Source of the DNA: Haloferula helveola
GTDB taxonomy: Bacteria; Verrucomicrobiota; Verrucomicrobiia; Verrucomicrobiales; Akkermansiaceae
Assembly: GCF_037076345.1 (NCBI RefSeq)
Contig: NZ_AP024702.1
Location: forward strand, 1,736,001 to 1,800,000
Length of the DNA stretch: 64,000 nucleotides
Direction: 5' to 3'
In this document: one piece after another, positions 44,945 through 53,028 of the stretch
Numbering within the stretch: the stretch's first letter is position 1
How the letters are laid out: every line of letters begins with the position of its first letter
Notes under the pieces: generated by a model
Database searches by the model: none
What the model saw: the letters and a program-made list of their open reading frames with translations, nothing else
What the model was told of the DNA's origin: nothing
Translations under genes and position numbers: made by a program

Positions 44945-45816
44945 CCCTCCGGCAGCTGGATCCAGTTCATCCGGTGGGCGAACTGCGCGAAGACCGTCGC
45001 CGAGTTGAACAGGACGTGGATGCTGATCGGGGCCCAGATCGATCCGGTCACCTCGTAGGAAAGCGCCAGCAGCACGGCGAGCACGAACAGGGGCACGAGG
45101 GAGATCGCGTTCGGATGGGCCATCGCGAAAAACAACGAGCTGAACAGGATGCCCGCGATCCGGCCGGAGTACTTCTTCGCGACCGGGTAAAGATAGCCGC
45201 GGAAGATGATTTCCTCGACCACCGGTGCGATCACCGCCGCCATCAACGCCAGCATCCCGAAGAGCAGCGGGCTCTCCGCCTTGCCGAAGGCATCGACAAC
45301 CTCCTGGGTCTCCGCACCACCGGTGACGTCGAGCAGCCACTTGTTGAAACCGGTCTCCTCCAGCGCGATGACCACCGTCCACGTGAAGGCCACCGCCACC
45401 GGAGCGATCAGCACGACCATCGGCCATAGCCGCCATTTCAGGCCCAGCCACTCGACCGGATTCTTCCGCCAGGCCACCGCGCCGACGAGCATCGCCGTCA
45501 TGAAAAACTGCATCGCGATGGTGGACACCACCTCGGCCATCCCGATTTCCACCGGCCCCTCGGGCATCTTGCCGGCGGCATCGAGGAATACCGGCGAGCC
45601 GTAGACCAGCATCAGAAATCCGACGATCCCGAGATCGATGCCGCGGTAGATCTTGTCCGATACCCGCCAGCCACCGAGGCCGGGGCCGAGCGGTAGGGAG
45701 GGAGGACCTGCCGGGGCCTTGGCGACGGTGGCGCGAATCACCATCCCGATCGCAAAAATCGCGACTCCGAGAATCCCGCTTCCCGCAATCACCCAGAATT
45801 CGAGATCCTCCGGCAC
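44941..45816 (-). CDS. CPBP-family intramembrane metalloprotease
   Basis: This membrane protein is 291 residues long if the GTG at 45816 is used (VPEDLEFWVIAGSGIL). It has about seven membrane segments and the three CPBP (Abi/Rce1) motifs: PVVEEIIFRGYLYPV with the EExxxR site, FFAMAHP with the FxxxH histidine, and HVLFNS near the end. These glutamate-type intramembrane proteases process prenylated or membrane substrates; the target here is unknown. It is divergent from a second CPBP gene (74 bases) and overlaps thiL. Confidence 0.85.
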   Translation of the reverse strand: MPEDLEFWVIAGSGILGVAIFAIGMVIRATVAKAPAGPPSLPLGPGLGGWRVSDKIYRGIDLGIVGFLMLVYGSPVFLDAAGKMPEGPVEIGMAEVVSTIAMQFFMTAMLVGAVAWRKNPVEWLGLKWRLWPMVVLIAPVAVAFTWTVVIALEETGFNKWLLDVTGGAETQEVVDAFGKAESPLLFGMLALMAAVIAPVVEEIIFRGYLYPVAKKYSGRIAGILFSSLFFAMAHPNAISLVPLFVLAVLLALSYEVTGSIWAPISIHVLFNSATVFAQFAHRMNWIQLPEG

Positions 45817-45890
45817 GCCACGGACTGTGGGTGGCGCTTCTGCGGTCGGCCAGTGGAAATCCGTAAGCTTTCCTAATTTGATCGCCGGAA

Positions 45891-47351
45891 ATGCCCCCCG
45901 TGCTTGCCCCGACGGGCAAATCAGCCGACTGTCCCGACATCCAAACGCCGGCCACCAATCCGTACCGACAGCTGCTCCGCCGCCGCTTTCCCGAGCCGCT
46001 GGTCCTGCTGCTGATCTTCCTCGTCGGCGTCTACCTCTGGGACAATCACTTCGGCAAGGTCCTGATGCCCCATGCGCCCGCCCAGCGCACCGAGCTGCTC
46101 GAACTGGCCTTGCGCAAGGCGGATCGGGACCTGCGTCTGGCGGATGGCACCGCCCAGTATCCCTCATGGGTCCAGCCGCTGCTGGGCGTCGATCCGCTGC
46201 CGCAGTCCCTCGACCATCACATTTCGGCCCTCGAGCCGCTGATTTACTCGCGCCACCGACACGAGGAAGATGCGATGACCGCCGCGATCGAGGACGAGGC
46301 GGCTTTCGCCTTGGCCGTGATGATCTCGATCCAAGCCGGCGGCGACGGCGCCACCGCTCCCTTCGCCAAATACGGCCTGAATCCCGCGCCACCCCCCGGT
46401 CCGATCCTTTCGACCATCATCGACGGCCGGGAGGCGTGGTGGCATATGGCCTACCTTGAGGGCCTCGATATCCCGGAGGCCGCCATGGCATCTCGCCTGG
46501 TGGATGCCCGCACCCAGCAGCTGGTCGGCAACATGATCAAGTCGCGCGGCTGTGTGGCGGCGCTCACCCTCGGCGGGCTCGTGTTCATCCCCGGCACGCT
46601 GGTGGCCTTCGTCCGTGCCGGGAAACGGCGGGAGCGTCCCGGCTACGCCGGCCGCTGGAAGCTGTCGTTCGGCCTTGGCGTGTTCCTGCTCGCCTACCTC
46701 GCCTCGATCGGCTTCTCGAGCACGTTCAACGAAGCGCTGGGCCTGATCGCCGCCAATGCCGACCCGGAGGCCGGACCGCTGATGTCGAAACCGCTCTACA
46801 TCGCGCTCGACAGCCTGACCCGCTTCCTGCCGGCATTCATTGCCCTTGGTCTTCTCTTCCGCCGCCCGCGGCACGCGGTGTCCCGGCTCGGAATCGCCGG
46901 CCCATTCGACGCCCGGCTGGTGCTCGGATCCTTCGCCATCCTGCAGATCATCGATTTCGGGCTGCGGATGACCGTCGATCGTTCGGAAACCCCGGACCCG
47001 ACCGGCGGGTTGAGTGCCAGCGAGCTGGGCCCGTGGGGACTCGTGTTCGGCATCGTTTCCGCCTGCATCGCCGCACCGATCGCCGAGGAAATCCTCTACC
47101 GCGGCGTCCTTTTCCGCTCGCTGGCAAATCGACTGAAACTCTGGCCGGCCACGCTGGTTTCCTCGGTCGTCTTCGCCATCGTGCATTTCTACCCGCTTTC
47201 CAGTCTGGTCATGATCGCCTGTGTCGGCATGGTCTGCGCACTCTCCTTTGCCGCCAGCCGGGGGCTGCTGACCGCCATCGTGCTCCACAGCCTCTACAAC
47301 GCGGCGATTAAAATCCCGGAATGGATCGTCTACCAGACGACGCTTTCCTGA
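45891..47351 (+). CDS. CPBP-family intramembrane metalloprotease with long N-terminal extension
   Basis: This 486-residue protein has a first membrane helix (LVLLLIFLVGVYLWD), then about 180 residues outside the membrane, then a CPBP core (about 215-486) with IAEEILYRGVLF, FAIVHF and LHSLYNA. The extracytoplasmic region between helices has no recognised fold. It lies head-to-head with the other CPBP gene. Both flank a 74-base shared promoter region, and the kinase cluster begins 30 bases after this stop. Start ATG 45891; shorter starts are possible. Confidence 0.82.
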   Translation: MPPVLAPTGKSADCPDIQTPATNPYRQLLRRRFPEPLVLLLIFLVGVYLWDNHFGKVLMPHAPAQRTELLELALRKADRDLRLADGTAQYPSWVQPLLGVDPLPQSLDHHISALEPLIYSRHRHEEDAMTAAIEDEAAFALAVMISIQAGGDGATAPFAKYGLNPAPPPGPILSTIIDGREAWWHMAYLEGLDIPEAAMASRLVDARTQQLVGNMIKSRGCVAALTLGGLVFIPGTLVAFVRAGKRRERPGYAGRWKLSFGLGVFLLAYLASIGFSSTFNEALGLIAANADPEAGPLMSKPLYIALDSLTRFLPAFIALGLLFRRPRHAVSRLGIAGPFDARLVLGSFAILQIIDFGLRMTVDRSETPDPTGGLSASELGPWGLVFGIVSACIAAPIAEEILYRGVLFRSLANRLKLWPATLVSSVVFAIVHFYPLSSLVMIACVGMVCALSFAASRGLLTAIVLHSLYNAAIKIPEWIVYQTTLS

Positions 47352-47381
47352 TACACCCCTTCCCCGAAGACCGCCCCAACG

Positions 47382-49928
47382 ATGAGCGAAGAGACCTTCC
47401 AGGCCCCCGAACTCGAGCAACTCGCGCAACTCCTGCCGAACTTCGATTTCCAGGCATTCATTGCCAAAGGCGGCATGGGCGCGGTCTACAAGGCCCGCCA
47501 GAAGTCGCTGGACCGCGACGTCGCGATCAAGATCCTGCCCCGCGAGCTGGGCGAAGACCCCGAATTCCGGAAGTCGTTCGAGACCGAGGCCAAGGCGATG
47601 GCCAAGCTCAACGATCCGAACCTCATCGGGGTCTACGACTTCGGCGACGTCGATGGCATGCCCTACATCGTGATGGAGTATGTCGACGGCAAGTCGCTCT
47701 ACTACTCCGCCTACAACAAGGTGATCGAGCCGGCCCAAGCCGTGCAGATCATCACCGGCATCTGCCGCGGGCTCGGACACGCGCACGAGAACGGCATCAT
47801 CCACCGCGACATCAAGCCGGCCAACATCCTCCTCACCCCGAAGGCCGAGCCGAAAATCGGTGACTTCGGACTGGCCCGCCCGGTCGACCACGATGGTCCC
47901 GGACTGATCATGGGGACGCCAGGCTACACGGCCCCGGAGGTGATCGAGGACCACGAGGAGGCCGACAAGCAGGCCGACATTTACGGGGTCGGCGTGATCC
48001 TCCACGAGCTGCTCACCGGCCAGCGCCCCGATCCGGAAGGCAAGAAGCCGCGCAAGAGCACCGGCAGCCCGAAGCTCGACGCGATCTGCAAGAAAGCGAC
48101 CCAGACGAATCCGTCGCTGCGCTACTCCACCTGCGAGGAGATGGCTGCCGATCTCAAGGCGTGGAGTGACAGTCCGGCGGCACGTGCGCCCGGCAAGCTT
48201 CTGACAACGGGCGGAGCCGCGGCAGGTGGCGCCAAACCACCCGGAGCCGGCCCGAATTCCCCTTCTCCGCAGCCGGTCGCGATGTCGACCGGCTCGAGCT
48301 GGAGCATCGTCCGCAATCTCCTGATCATCGCCGTCCTGCTGGTGGCGATCGCTTTCACTTGGAAGGCCCTCAAGGCCGCCCGGGAAAAGAAGGATATCGA
48401 GAACGCACGGATCCAGAAGGAGAATTTCGAAGCGAAGGAGCGGGCCAGAGCCGAACGCGAACGCGCGGCCGAGGAAGCCCGGATCGCCGCCGAGCGCGAG
48501 CGGGAACGCCAGCCGGTCATCCCGGACATGCCGGAACCGAAGGAGGAGACTCCGATGGAGTCGCTCGAACGGCTTCAGCGGGACCTCAGCCGCGGTGGCC
48601 GCGCCGAAATGCCGATCGGCACCGTGCGCCATGGCGAAAGCGACTTCTTCTTGGTTCCCGATGAGATGTCCTGGCACCGGGCCGCCGCCTTTGCCGAGGA
48701 GCACGGCGGACACCTCGCGGTGATCCATTCCGAGGACGACACGACCTGGCTGTCGCAATTCCTGCCGAAGGACACGGTGTCATGGGTAGGCGCCGGACGC
48801 TCGTTGGGCGACCAGTGGGTGGTCATCGACGGCACCGACTTGGAGCTGGAGAAGAACCCCTCAGGCGTCGGCAATTACGCCACCCTCGACAACCTCGGCC
48901 TGCTGCGCGCCCGCCGCGCGAGCGACGAATTTCCCTTCGTCATCGAATGGCGCCGGGACGGCTCGAATCCCGCTACCCTCGCGGCGATGCTGCGCCGGAC
49001 CCGCGAGACGCTGGAGAAACCGAATCCCGTTTTCCCGCCCGGCACGGACTCCCTCGACGCCCGCCATTTCGCGATCATCCCGCGTCCGGTCGATCGGATC
49101 GAAGCCGAGCAACTTGCGGAACTGGCCGGTGGAATCCTCGCGGTTCCGGCCAGCCGGGAAGAAGCCGAGTGGCTGAGCGACCGCTGCGAGAAACTCGTCG
49201 CCGAAGACGGCTTCTGGCTCGGCGGAACCCGCGACGGAAAGGTCTGGAAGTGGGACAGCGGCGAAAAGTGGGCTTTCGCTCTCTGGAATGACGATGCCGA
49301 TGTCTCGGGTGGCGGCGAAGGCCTCGTCCTCGTGCCGAAGTCCGGCTGGCACGATGCCGATCCCGACGACAAGATGTCCGGCCTCATCATCGAATGGAGC
49401 AGCGACGCCGAAGGAGCCGAAGCCAATCCGGACGAGATCGCCTCCACCCACACCGGATCCGGAACCGGAGAGCTCAAGAAGAAGGCCGCCGAGCTGGTGG
49501 AGCAGGCGATCCAAGAACGGGACGACAAGCTCGCCGCGAACGTCCGCACCTTCAACTGGGACCTGGATGTCTGGTACCGCGGGCTCAACCCGAAGGACTC
49601 GGTGCGTTGGGAGCCCCATGTGAAGGGACTCAAGGCAATGGTCGAGGGCAACCGGGTTCCCGCACCCTCCGCCTTCGCCGACGAAGGCGAAGTCGCCCTT
49701 TCCGAGCAAATGGCGAAAGTCTGCACCTTCTGCTACAACAAGCAGGTCGAAATCGAAGCCGCCCATTCATCGAAACTCCGCCGCCTTCGGGATGCCTACG
49801 TCCAACGCCTCCGCGAAGAAGGAAAGAAGGCCATGGATAGCGGACAGCGCGGCGTCGCCGACGCCATCTCCGAGGAGATCGAGAACGCCGAGGACCACGA
49901 GGACTGGGCCGCCGAACTGGCCGACTGA
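47382..49928 (+). CDS. Membrane Ser/Thr protein kinase with two C-type-lectin-like domains
   Basis: This 848-residue protein begins with a Hanks-type kinase (about 23-265): glycine loop AKGGMGAVYKA, catalytic K50 (DVAIKIL), HRD at 141-143 (HRDIKPANIL) and DFG at 161-163 (IGDFGLA). A membrane helix follows (about 310-328), then a Glu/Arg coiled coil (330-375). The extracytoplasmic part carries two C-type-lectin-like modules at about 410-510 (SWHRAAAFAEEHGGHLAVIHS, SWVGAG) and 545-665 (EAEQLAELAGGILAVPAS, FWLGGTRDGKVWKWDSGEKW). A helical C-terminal domain ends the protein. The kinase probably senses an extracellular ligand through the lectin folds; substrates are unknown. Confidence 0.85.
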   Translation: MSEETFQAPELEQLAQLLPNFDFQAFIAKGGMGAVYKARQKSLDRDVAIKILPRELGEDPEFRKSFETEAKAMAKLNDPNLIGVYDFGDVDGMPYIVMEYVDGKSLYYSAYNKVIEPAQAVQIITGICRGLGHAHENGIIHRDIKPANILLTPKAEPKIGDFGLARPVDHDGPGLIMGTPGYTAPEVIEDHEEADKQADIYGVGVILHELLTGQRPDPEGKKPRKSTGSPKLDAICKKATQTNPSLRYSTCEEMAADLKAWSDSPAARAPGKLLTTGGAAAGGAKPPGAGPNSPSPQPVAMSTGSSWSIVRNLLIIAVLLVAIAFTWKALKAAREKKDIENARIQKENFEAKERARAERERAAEEARIAAERERERQPVIPDMPEPKEETPMESLERLQRDLSRGGRAEMPIGTVRHGESDFFLVPDEMSWHRAAAFAEEHGGHLAVIHSEDDTTWLSQFLPKDTVSWVGAGRSLGDQWVVIDGTDLELEKNPSGVGNYATLDNLGLLRARRASDEFPFVIEWRRDGSNPATLAAMLRRTRETLEKPNPVFPPGTDSLDARHFAIIPRPVDRIEAEQLAELAGGILAVPASREEAEWLSDRCEKLVAEDGFWLGGTRDGKVWKWDSGEKWAFALWNDDADVSGGGEGLVLVPKSGWHDADPDDKMSGLIIEWSSDAEGAEANPDEIASTHTGSGTGELKKKAAELVEQAIQERDDKLAANVRTFNWDLDVWYRGLNPKDSVRWEPHVKGLKAMVEGNRVPAPSAFADEGEVALSEQMAKVCTFCYNKQVEIEAAHSSKLRRLRDAYVQRLREEGKKAMDSGQRGVADAISEEIENAEDHEDWAAELAD

Positions 49929-49978
49929 CCGCGCTTCCGTGAAAATGCCTGGGAGCCGAAGGGACCGGGCGCGAGCGA

Positions 49979-49992
49979 GCCAAGCGCTTGGC
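49979..49992. repeat. 14-bp perfect palindrome
   Basis: GCCAAGCGCTTGGC is self-complementary and sits between the kinase stop (49928) and the promoter element at 50015. It could be a dimeric-regulator operator or the tip of an attenuator; no T-run follows it. Confidence 0.35.
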
Positions 49993-50014
49993 CGAGGGCG
50001 GGAAACCGGATCCG

Positions 50015-50047
50015 TTGAAAAATTGATCCCTCATCTGTAACCTCGCC
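50015..50047 (+). promoter_or_regulatory. Shared upstream element of the first kinase-sigma cassette
   Basis: The 33-base segment begins TTGAAAAA and ends CTGTAACCTCGCC. It is followed by exactly 27 bases to the ATG at 50075. The same layout occurs at 52969. TTGAAA and TAACCT could be -35 and -10 sites with a 17-base spacer, or the pair could be recognised by the cognate ECF factor. The 27-base leader contains CAGGAA. Confidence 0.6.
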
Positions 50048-50074
50048 CGGGTGACGTCTCAGGAAGCGGGTGAC

Positions 50075-52180
50075 ATGAGTGATTCCAACGATCCCACCTG
50101 CCCGAACTGCGGCTCCGCCATTCCCGAGGACGCCCCGTCGGGACTCTGCCCCGCTTGCGCGCTGAAGGGCGTCGCCACCGTTTCCAGCACCACGACGGCC
50201 TCCGGAAGGAGCGCACCCCCGTCGATCGGAGAAATCGCCCCGCACTTTCCCGATCTCGAGATCCTCGAGTTGCTGGGAGCCGGCGGCATGGGAGCGGTCT
50301 ACAAGGCACGGCAGCCACAGCTCGACCGCTTCGTCGCACTGAAAATCCTGTCGCACGATCTCGCCAGCGACCCGGCCTTCGTCGAGCGCTTCAACCGCGA
50401 GGCACGGGTGCTCGCCCGCCTGAGCCACCCGAATATCGTCGGCGTCCACGACTTCGGCACTGCCGGGCCTTACTGCTACCTGACGATGGAGCTCGTCGAT
50501 GGCGTCAACCTGCGACAGGCGATGCAGGCCGGCCGATTCACCCCGACCGAGGCTTTGGCGATGGTCCAGCACCTCTGCTCTGCGCTCAAGTTCGCCCACG
50601 AGGAAGGAATCCTGCACCGCGACATCAAGCCGGAGAACGTGCTCATCGACTCGAAGGGGCGGGTGAAAATCGCGGACTTCGGCATCGCCAAGTTGGTCGG
50701 TGAAAACCGGCAACCCGACGTCACACTGACCCTTCAGGGCTCCGTGCTCGGCAGCCCGCACTACATGGCGCCCGAGCAGATCGAAAGCCCCGGCGACGTC
50801 GACCAGCGGGCCGACATCTACTCGCTTGGCGTGGTGCTCTACGAACTGCTCACCGGCGAGCTGCCAATCGGCCGCTTCGCCCTGCCCTCGGAAAAGGCCG
50901 AGATGGACGCGCGCATCGACCAGATCGTCCTGCGCACGCTGGAGAAAGAGCGTCAGGCACGCTTCCAGACGGCGGAGGAAGTCAGCACCTCGGTGACGAA
51001 TCTCAGCAAGACTCCCGCTCCCGTACGACCCGCGGAGTCCTCCGCCACCGAAGAGACCGGTATGGCCAGGTTCAGCATCGCCTCCGCCATCCTGACCGGA
51101 GTCAGCCTCCTGGCGACGGGCCTGTTCGTCTGGCTCTGGGTCATGACGCTTACGGCTCCCCCGCCCGAACCGGAGACCTTCTCCGAAGCCGAGAAACTGG
51201 CCGAAAACATGTCGGACAAACTCGGACTCGCGACTCTGTTCGTCGCCATGGCCGGGGCGACCGGCCTCCTCGGGCTCATCCTGGGAGGCGTCGCCCTCGG
51301 CAAGATCCGCAACTCTGGCGGGTCCTTGGGCGGCTTCGGTCTCGCGGCCTTCGCGACGGTCACCTGGCCCCTCTTCTTTGCGAGCGCCATCTGCGACGTC
51401 ATACTCGCCATGTTCCCTTACTTCGGAGGCACTGAGCTCGTGATCGTGACCCTCATTTCCTTCGTGACCTCGGCATTCATTCTCGTCCGTGGCCTGCAGC
51501 GTTGGGCGAAGGGAGTTCCTGGACCGGATGGAACCCGACACCATCCGGGCGTCGGACGCAGCATCGGCGTGTCGGCCGCCGTCATCGTCCTCTCTCCCCT
51601 GCTGGTTGCGACCGCCGTTGCACTGCTGAATTCCGGCGACGATCGGGATGGGTACGATCCGGAATTGGCACGACTGGAGGAAATGATCGACGAGCTTACG
51701 GACGACAGCTCCGACGACTCGTTCGGGGACGGAATCCCGTGGCGCATCAAAAAACCGGAGCTTGTCCTTCCAATCATCGCGCAACCCGGCCAGCGGATGA
51801 GCCTTGGCCTCAAGCTACGGGACGAAACCGGCCGAATCGCCTGGACGACCGACCTCGGTTCGATCGAGGCCGGACCGGATGGGTTTCCCCGGGAGGCGCT
51901 CCTGAAGGTCGGCACCTTCCTCAAACCGGATGACATGAATGGAGCGATCCACGCGGTGGCGGCGGTGAGAACCGGACCAAACGGCAAAATCAGCAGGAGC
52001 GCGGCGGATCTTCGCGATTGGTTTTTCTCAACCGAGTTGCCGAACGAACTCGTCTTCGACCAACCGATCCAAACCACGCTGGGCATCGCCACCTCGGTCC
52101 GGAAGGGTCCCGACGGCAACCAAGGAGTCCTTTCGCTCGAAATTGAAGTGACCGAGGACGGCACCTCCGAACCCGAATAG
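50075..52180 (+). CDS. Zinc-ribbon Ser/Thr protein kinase with multi-span membrane domain
   Basis: This 701-residue protein starts with a CPNCG...CPAC zinc ribbon (C9, C12, C25, C28). The kinase follows (about 65-320): GAGGMGAVYKARQ, K90 (FVALKIL), HRD 181-183 (ILHRDIKPENVL), DFG 201-203 (IADFGIAKL) and GSPHYMAPEQIE. Downstream are five to six membrane segments (FSIASAILTGVSLLATG, GATGLLGLILGGVAL, LAAFATVTWPLFFASAI, IVTLISFVTSAFILV) and an exposed C-terminal region. The GTG at 50051 is in frame, but the ATG at 50075 keeps the leader spacing of the duplicate cassette. It precedes an ECF sigma gene (26 bases) that it may regulate by phosphorylation. Confidence 0.92.
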   Translation: MSDSNDPTCPNCGSAIPEDAPSGLCPACALKGVATVSSTTTASGRSAPPSIGEIAPHFPDLEILELLGAGGMGAVYKARQPQLDRFVALKILSHDLASDPAFVERFNREARVLARLSHPNIVGVHDFGTAGPYCYLTMELVDGVNLRQAMQAGRFTPTEALAMVQHLCSALKFAHEEGILHRDIKPENVLIDSKGRVKIADFGIAKLVGENRQPDVTLTLQGSVLGSPHYMAPEQIESPGDVDQRADIYSLGVVLYELLTGELPIGRFALPSEKAEMDARIDQIVLRTLEKERQARFQTAEEVSTSVTNLSKTPAPVRPAESSATEETGMARFSIASAILTGVSLLATGLFVWLWVMTLTAPPPEPETFSEAEKLAENMSDKLGLATLFVAMAGATGLLGLILGGVALGKIRNSGGSLGGFGLAAFATVTWPLFFASAICDVILAMFPYFGGTELVIVTLISFVTSAFILVRGLQRWAKGVPGPDGTRHHPGVGRSIGVSAAVIVLSPLLVATAVALLNSGDDRDGYDPELARLEEMIDELTDDSSDDSFGDGIPWRIKKPELVLPIIAQPGQRMSLGLKLRDETGRIAWTTDLGSIEAGPDGFPREALLKVGTFLKPDDMNGAIHAVAAVRTGPNGKISRSAADLRDWFFSTELPNELVFDQPIQTTLGIATSVRKGPDGNQGVLSLEIEVTEDGTSEPE

Positions 52181-52206
52181 CCGACCCCTCCCTACCCTCG
52201 ATCCAA

Positions 52207-52932
52207 ATGAGCTACCCGGAAGTCTTCCACACCACGCGCTGGACCCTGGTCATCCGTGCCAAGGGAGACGCACCGGAAGCCCGGGCGGCGCTCTCCGACC
52301 TCTGCGAAGCCTACTGGAACCCCGTGTATCGGTTCCTTCTCCGCGAAGGTCGCGGCGAAGATCTCAGCCGTGAGCTCGCGCAGGAGTTCTTCTCGAAGCT
52401 TCTGGCCGGCGGGCGGCTTGAGAATACGGATCCGCAGAAGGGACGCTTCCGTTCATACCTGCTCGGTGCCTTGAAGCACTTCCTGTCTGACCAACGCAAG
52501 GCCGAGGGCCGGCGGAAACGCGGTGGCGATGCGGTCATCGAGTCGATCGAATCGGGCGGCAGCATCACGTCCCCGGGACTTTCGCTTCCCGATCCGGGCG
52601 CCGAAGCGACCGACGCGTGGTTCGACCGTCACTGGGCAATGGCCGTCATGGAGCGCGGACTCGGGACCGTGCGCGACTCCTACCGCGAAAGCGGAAAGGA
52701 ACGGTACTTTGAAGCACTCAAGCCCTGGCTGGTCGGCGACGTCCAAGGATTGTCTCAAGCCGATGTCGCCGCCGAACTGGAGATGAGCCCGGGGGCGATC
52801 AAGGTCGCGGTTCACCGCTTGCGTCAGAAATTTGCCGACGCGATCCGCAGCGAGATCGCCGAGACCGTCGATTCCGAGGAGGATGTCGGAGAAGAGCTCC
52901 GCTACCTCATCGAGGCACTGGCGGCCCGGTAG
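52207..52932 (+). CDS. ECF-like RNA polymerase sigma factor, copy 1
   Basis: This 241-residue sigma-70-family protein has region 2 in ARAALSDLCEAYWNPVYRFL, LSRELAQEFFSKLLAGGRL and GRFRSYLLGALKHFLSDQ. Region 4 is a helix-turn-helix (LSQADVAAELEMSPGAIKVAVHRLRQKF). The N-terminal FHTTRWTLVIRA is typical of PVC sigma factors. It has no anti-sigma gene beside it; the upstream zinc-ribbon kinase is the likely regulator, as in kinase-associated ECF groups. Charged C-terminus. The sequence upstream has no clear Shine-Dalgarno. Confidence 0.9.
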   Translation: MSYPEVFHTTRWTLVIRAKGDAPEARAALSDLCEAYWNPVYRFLLREGRGEDLSRELAQEFFSKLLAGGRLENTDPQKGRFRSYLLGALKHFLSDQRKAEGRRKRGGDAVIESIESGGSITSPGLSLPDPGAEATDAWFDRHWAMAVMERGLGTVRDSYRESGKERYFEALKPWLVGDVQGLSQADVAAELEMSPGAIKVAVHRLRQKFADAIRSEIAETVDSEEDVGEELRYLIEALAAR

Positions 52933-52968
52933 CTCGGAGAGTCCGGGAAACGGTGCATCCGAGCTTCA

Positions 52969-53001
52969 TTGAAAAAAGTCGCCTGATTCTGTTACCTCGC
53001 C
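52969..53001 (+). promoter_or_regulatory. Shared upstream element of the second kinase-sigma cassette
   Basis: The 33-base segment begins TTGAAAAA and ends CTGTTACCTCGCC, matching 50015-50047 in its ends and in length. It is followed by 27 bases to the ATG at 53029, as in the first cassette. The leader again contains TCAGGAA and CGGGTG. The middle 12 bases differ, as expected for a spacer. Confidence 0.6.
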
Positions 53002-53028
53002 TCTGCCGCGGGTCAGGAACCGGGTGTT

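Noticed and set aside
44945..45958. N-terminal extension of thiL
   Set aside because: It lies antisense to and within the CPBP gene region; the family start at 44944 with ATGA overlap is better.
46164..48758. 864-residue open frame on the minus strand
   Set aside because: It is antisense to a CPBP protease and a kinase with strong motifs, and its own translation is Arg/Gly/His-rich with no domain, as expected for a shadow frame in GC-rich DNA.
49796..51784. 662-residue open frame on the minus strand
   Set aside because: It lies opposite the zinc-ribbon kinase and shows no motif, signal or start context.
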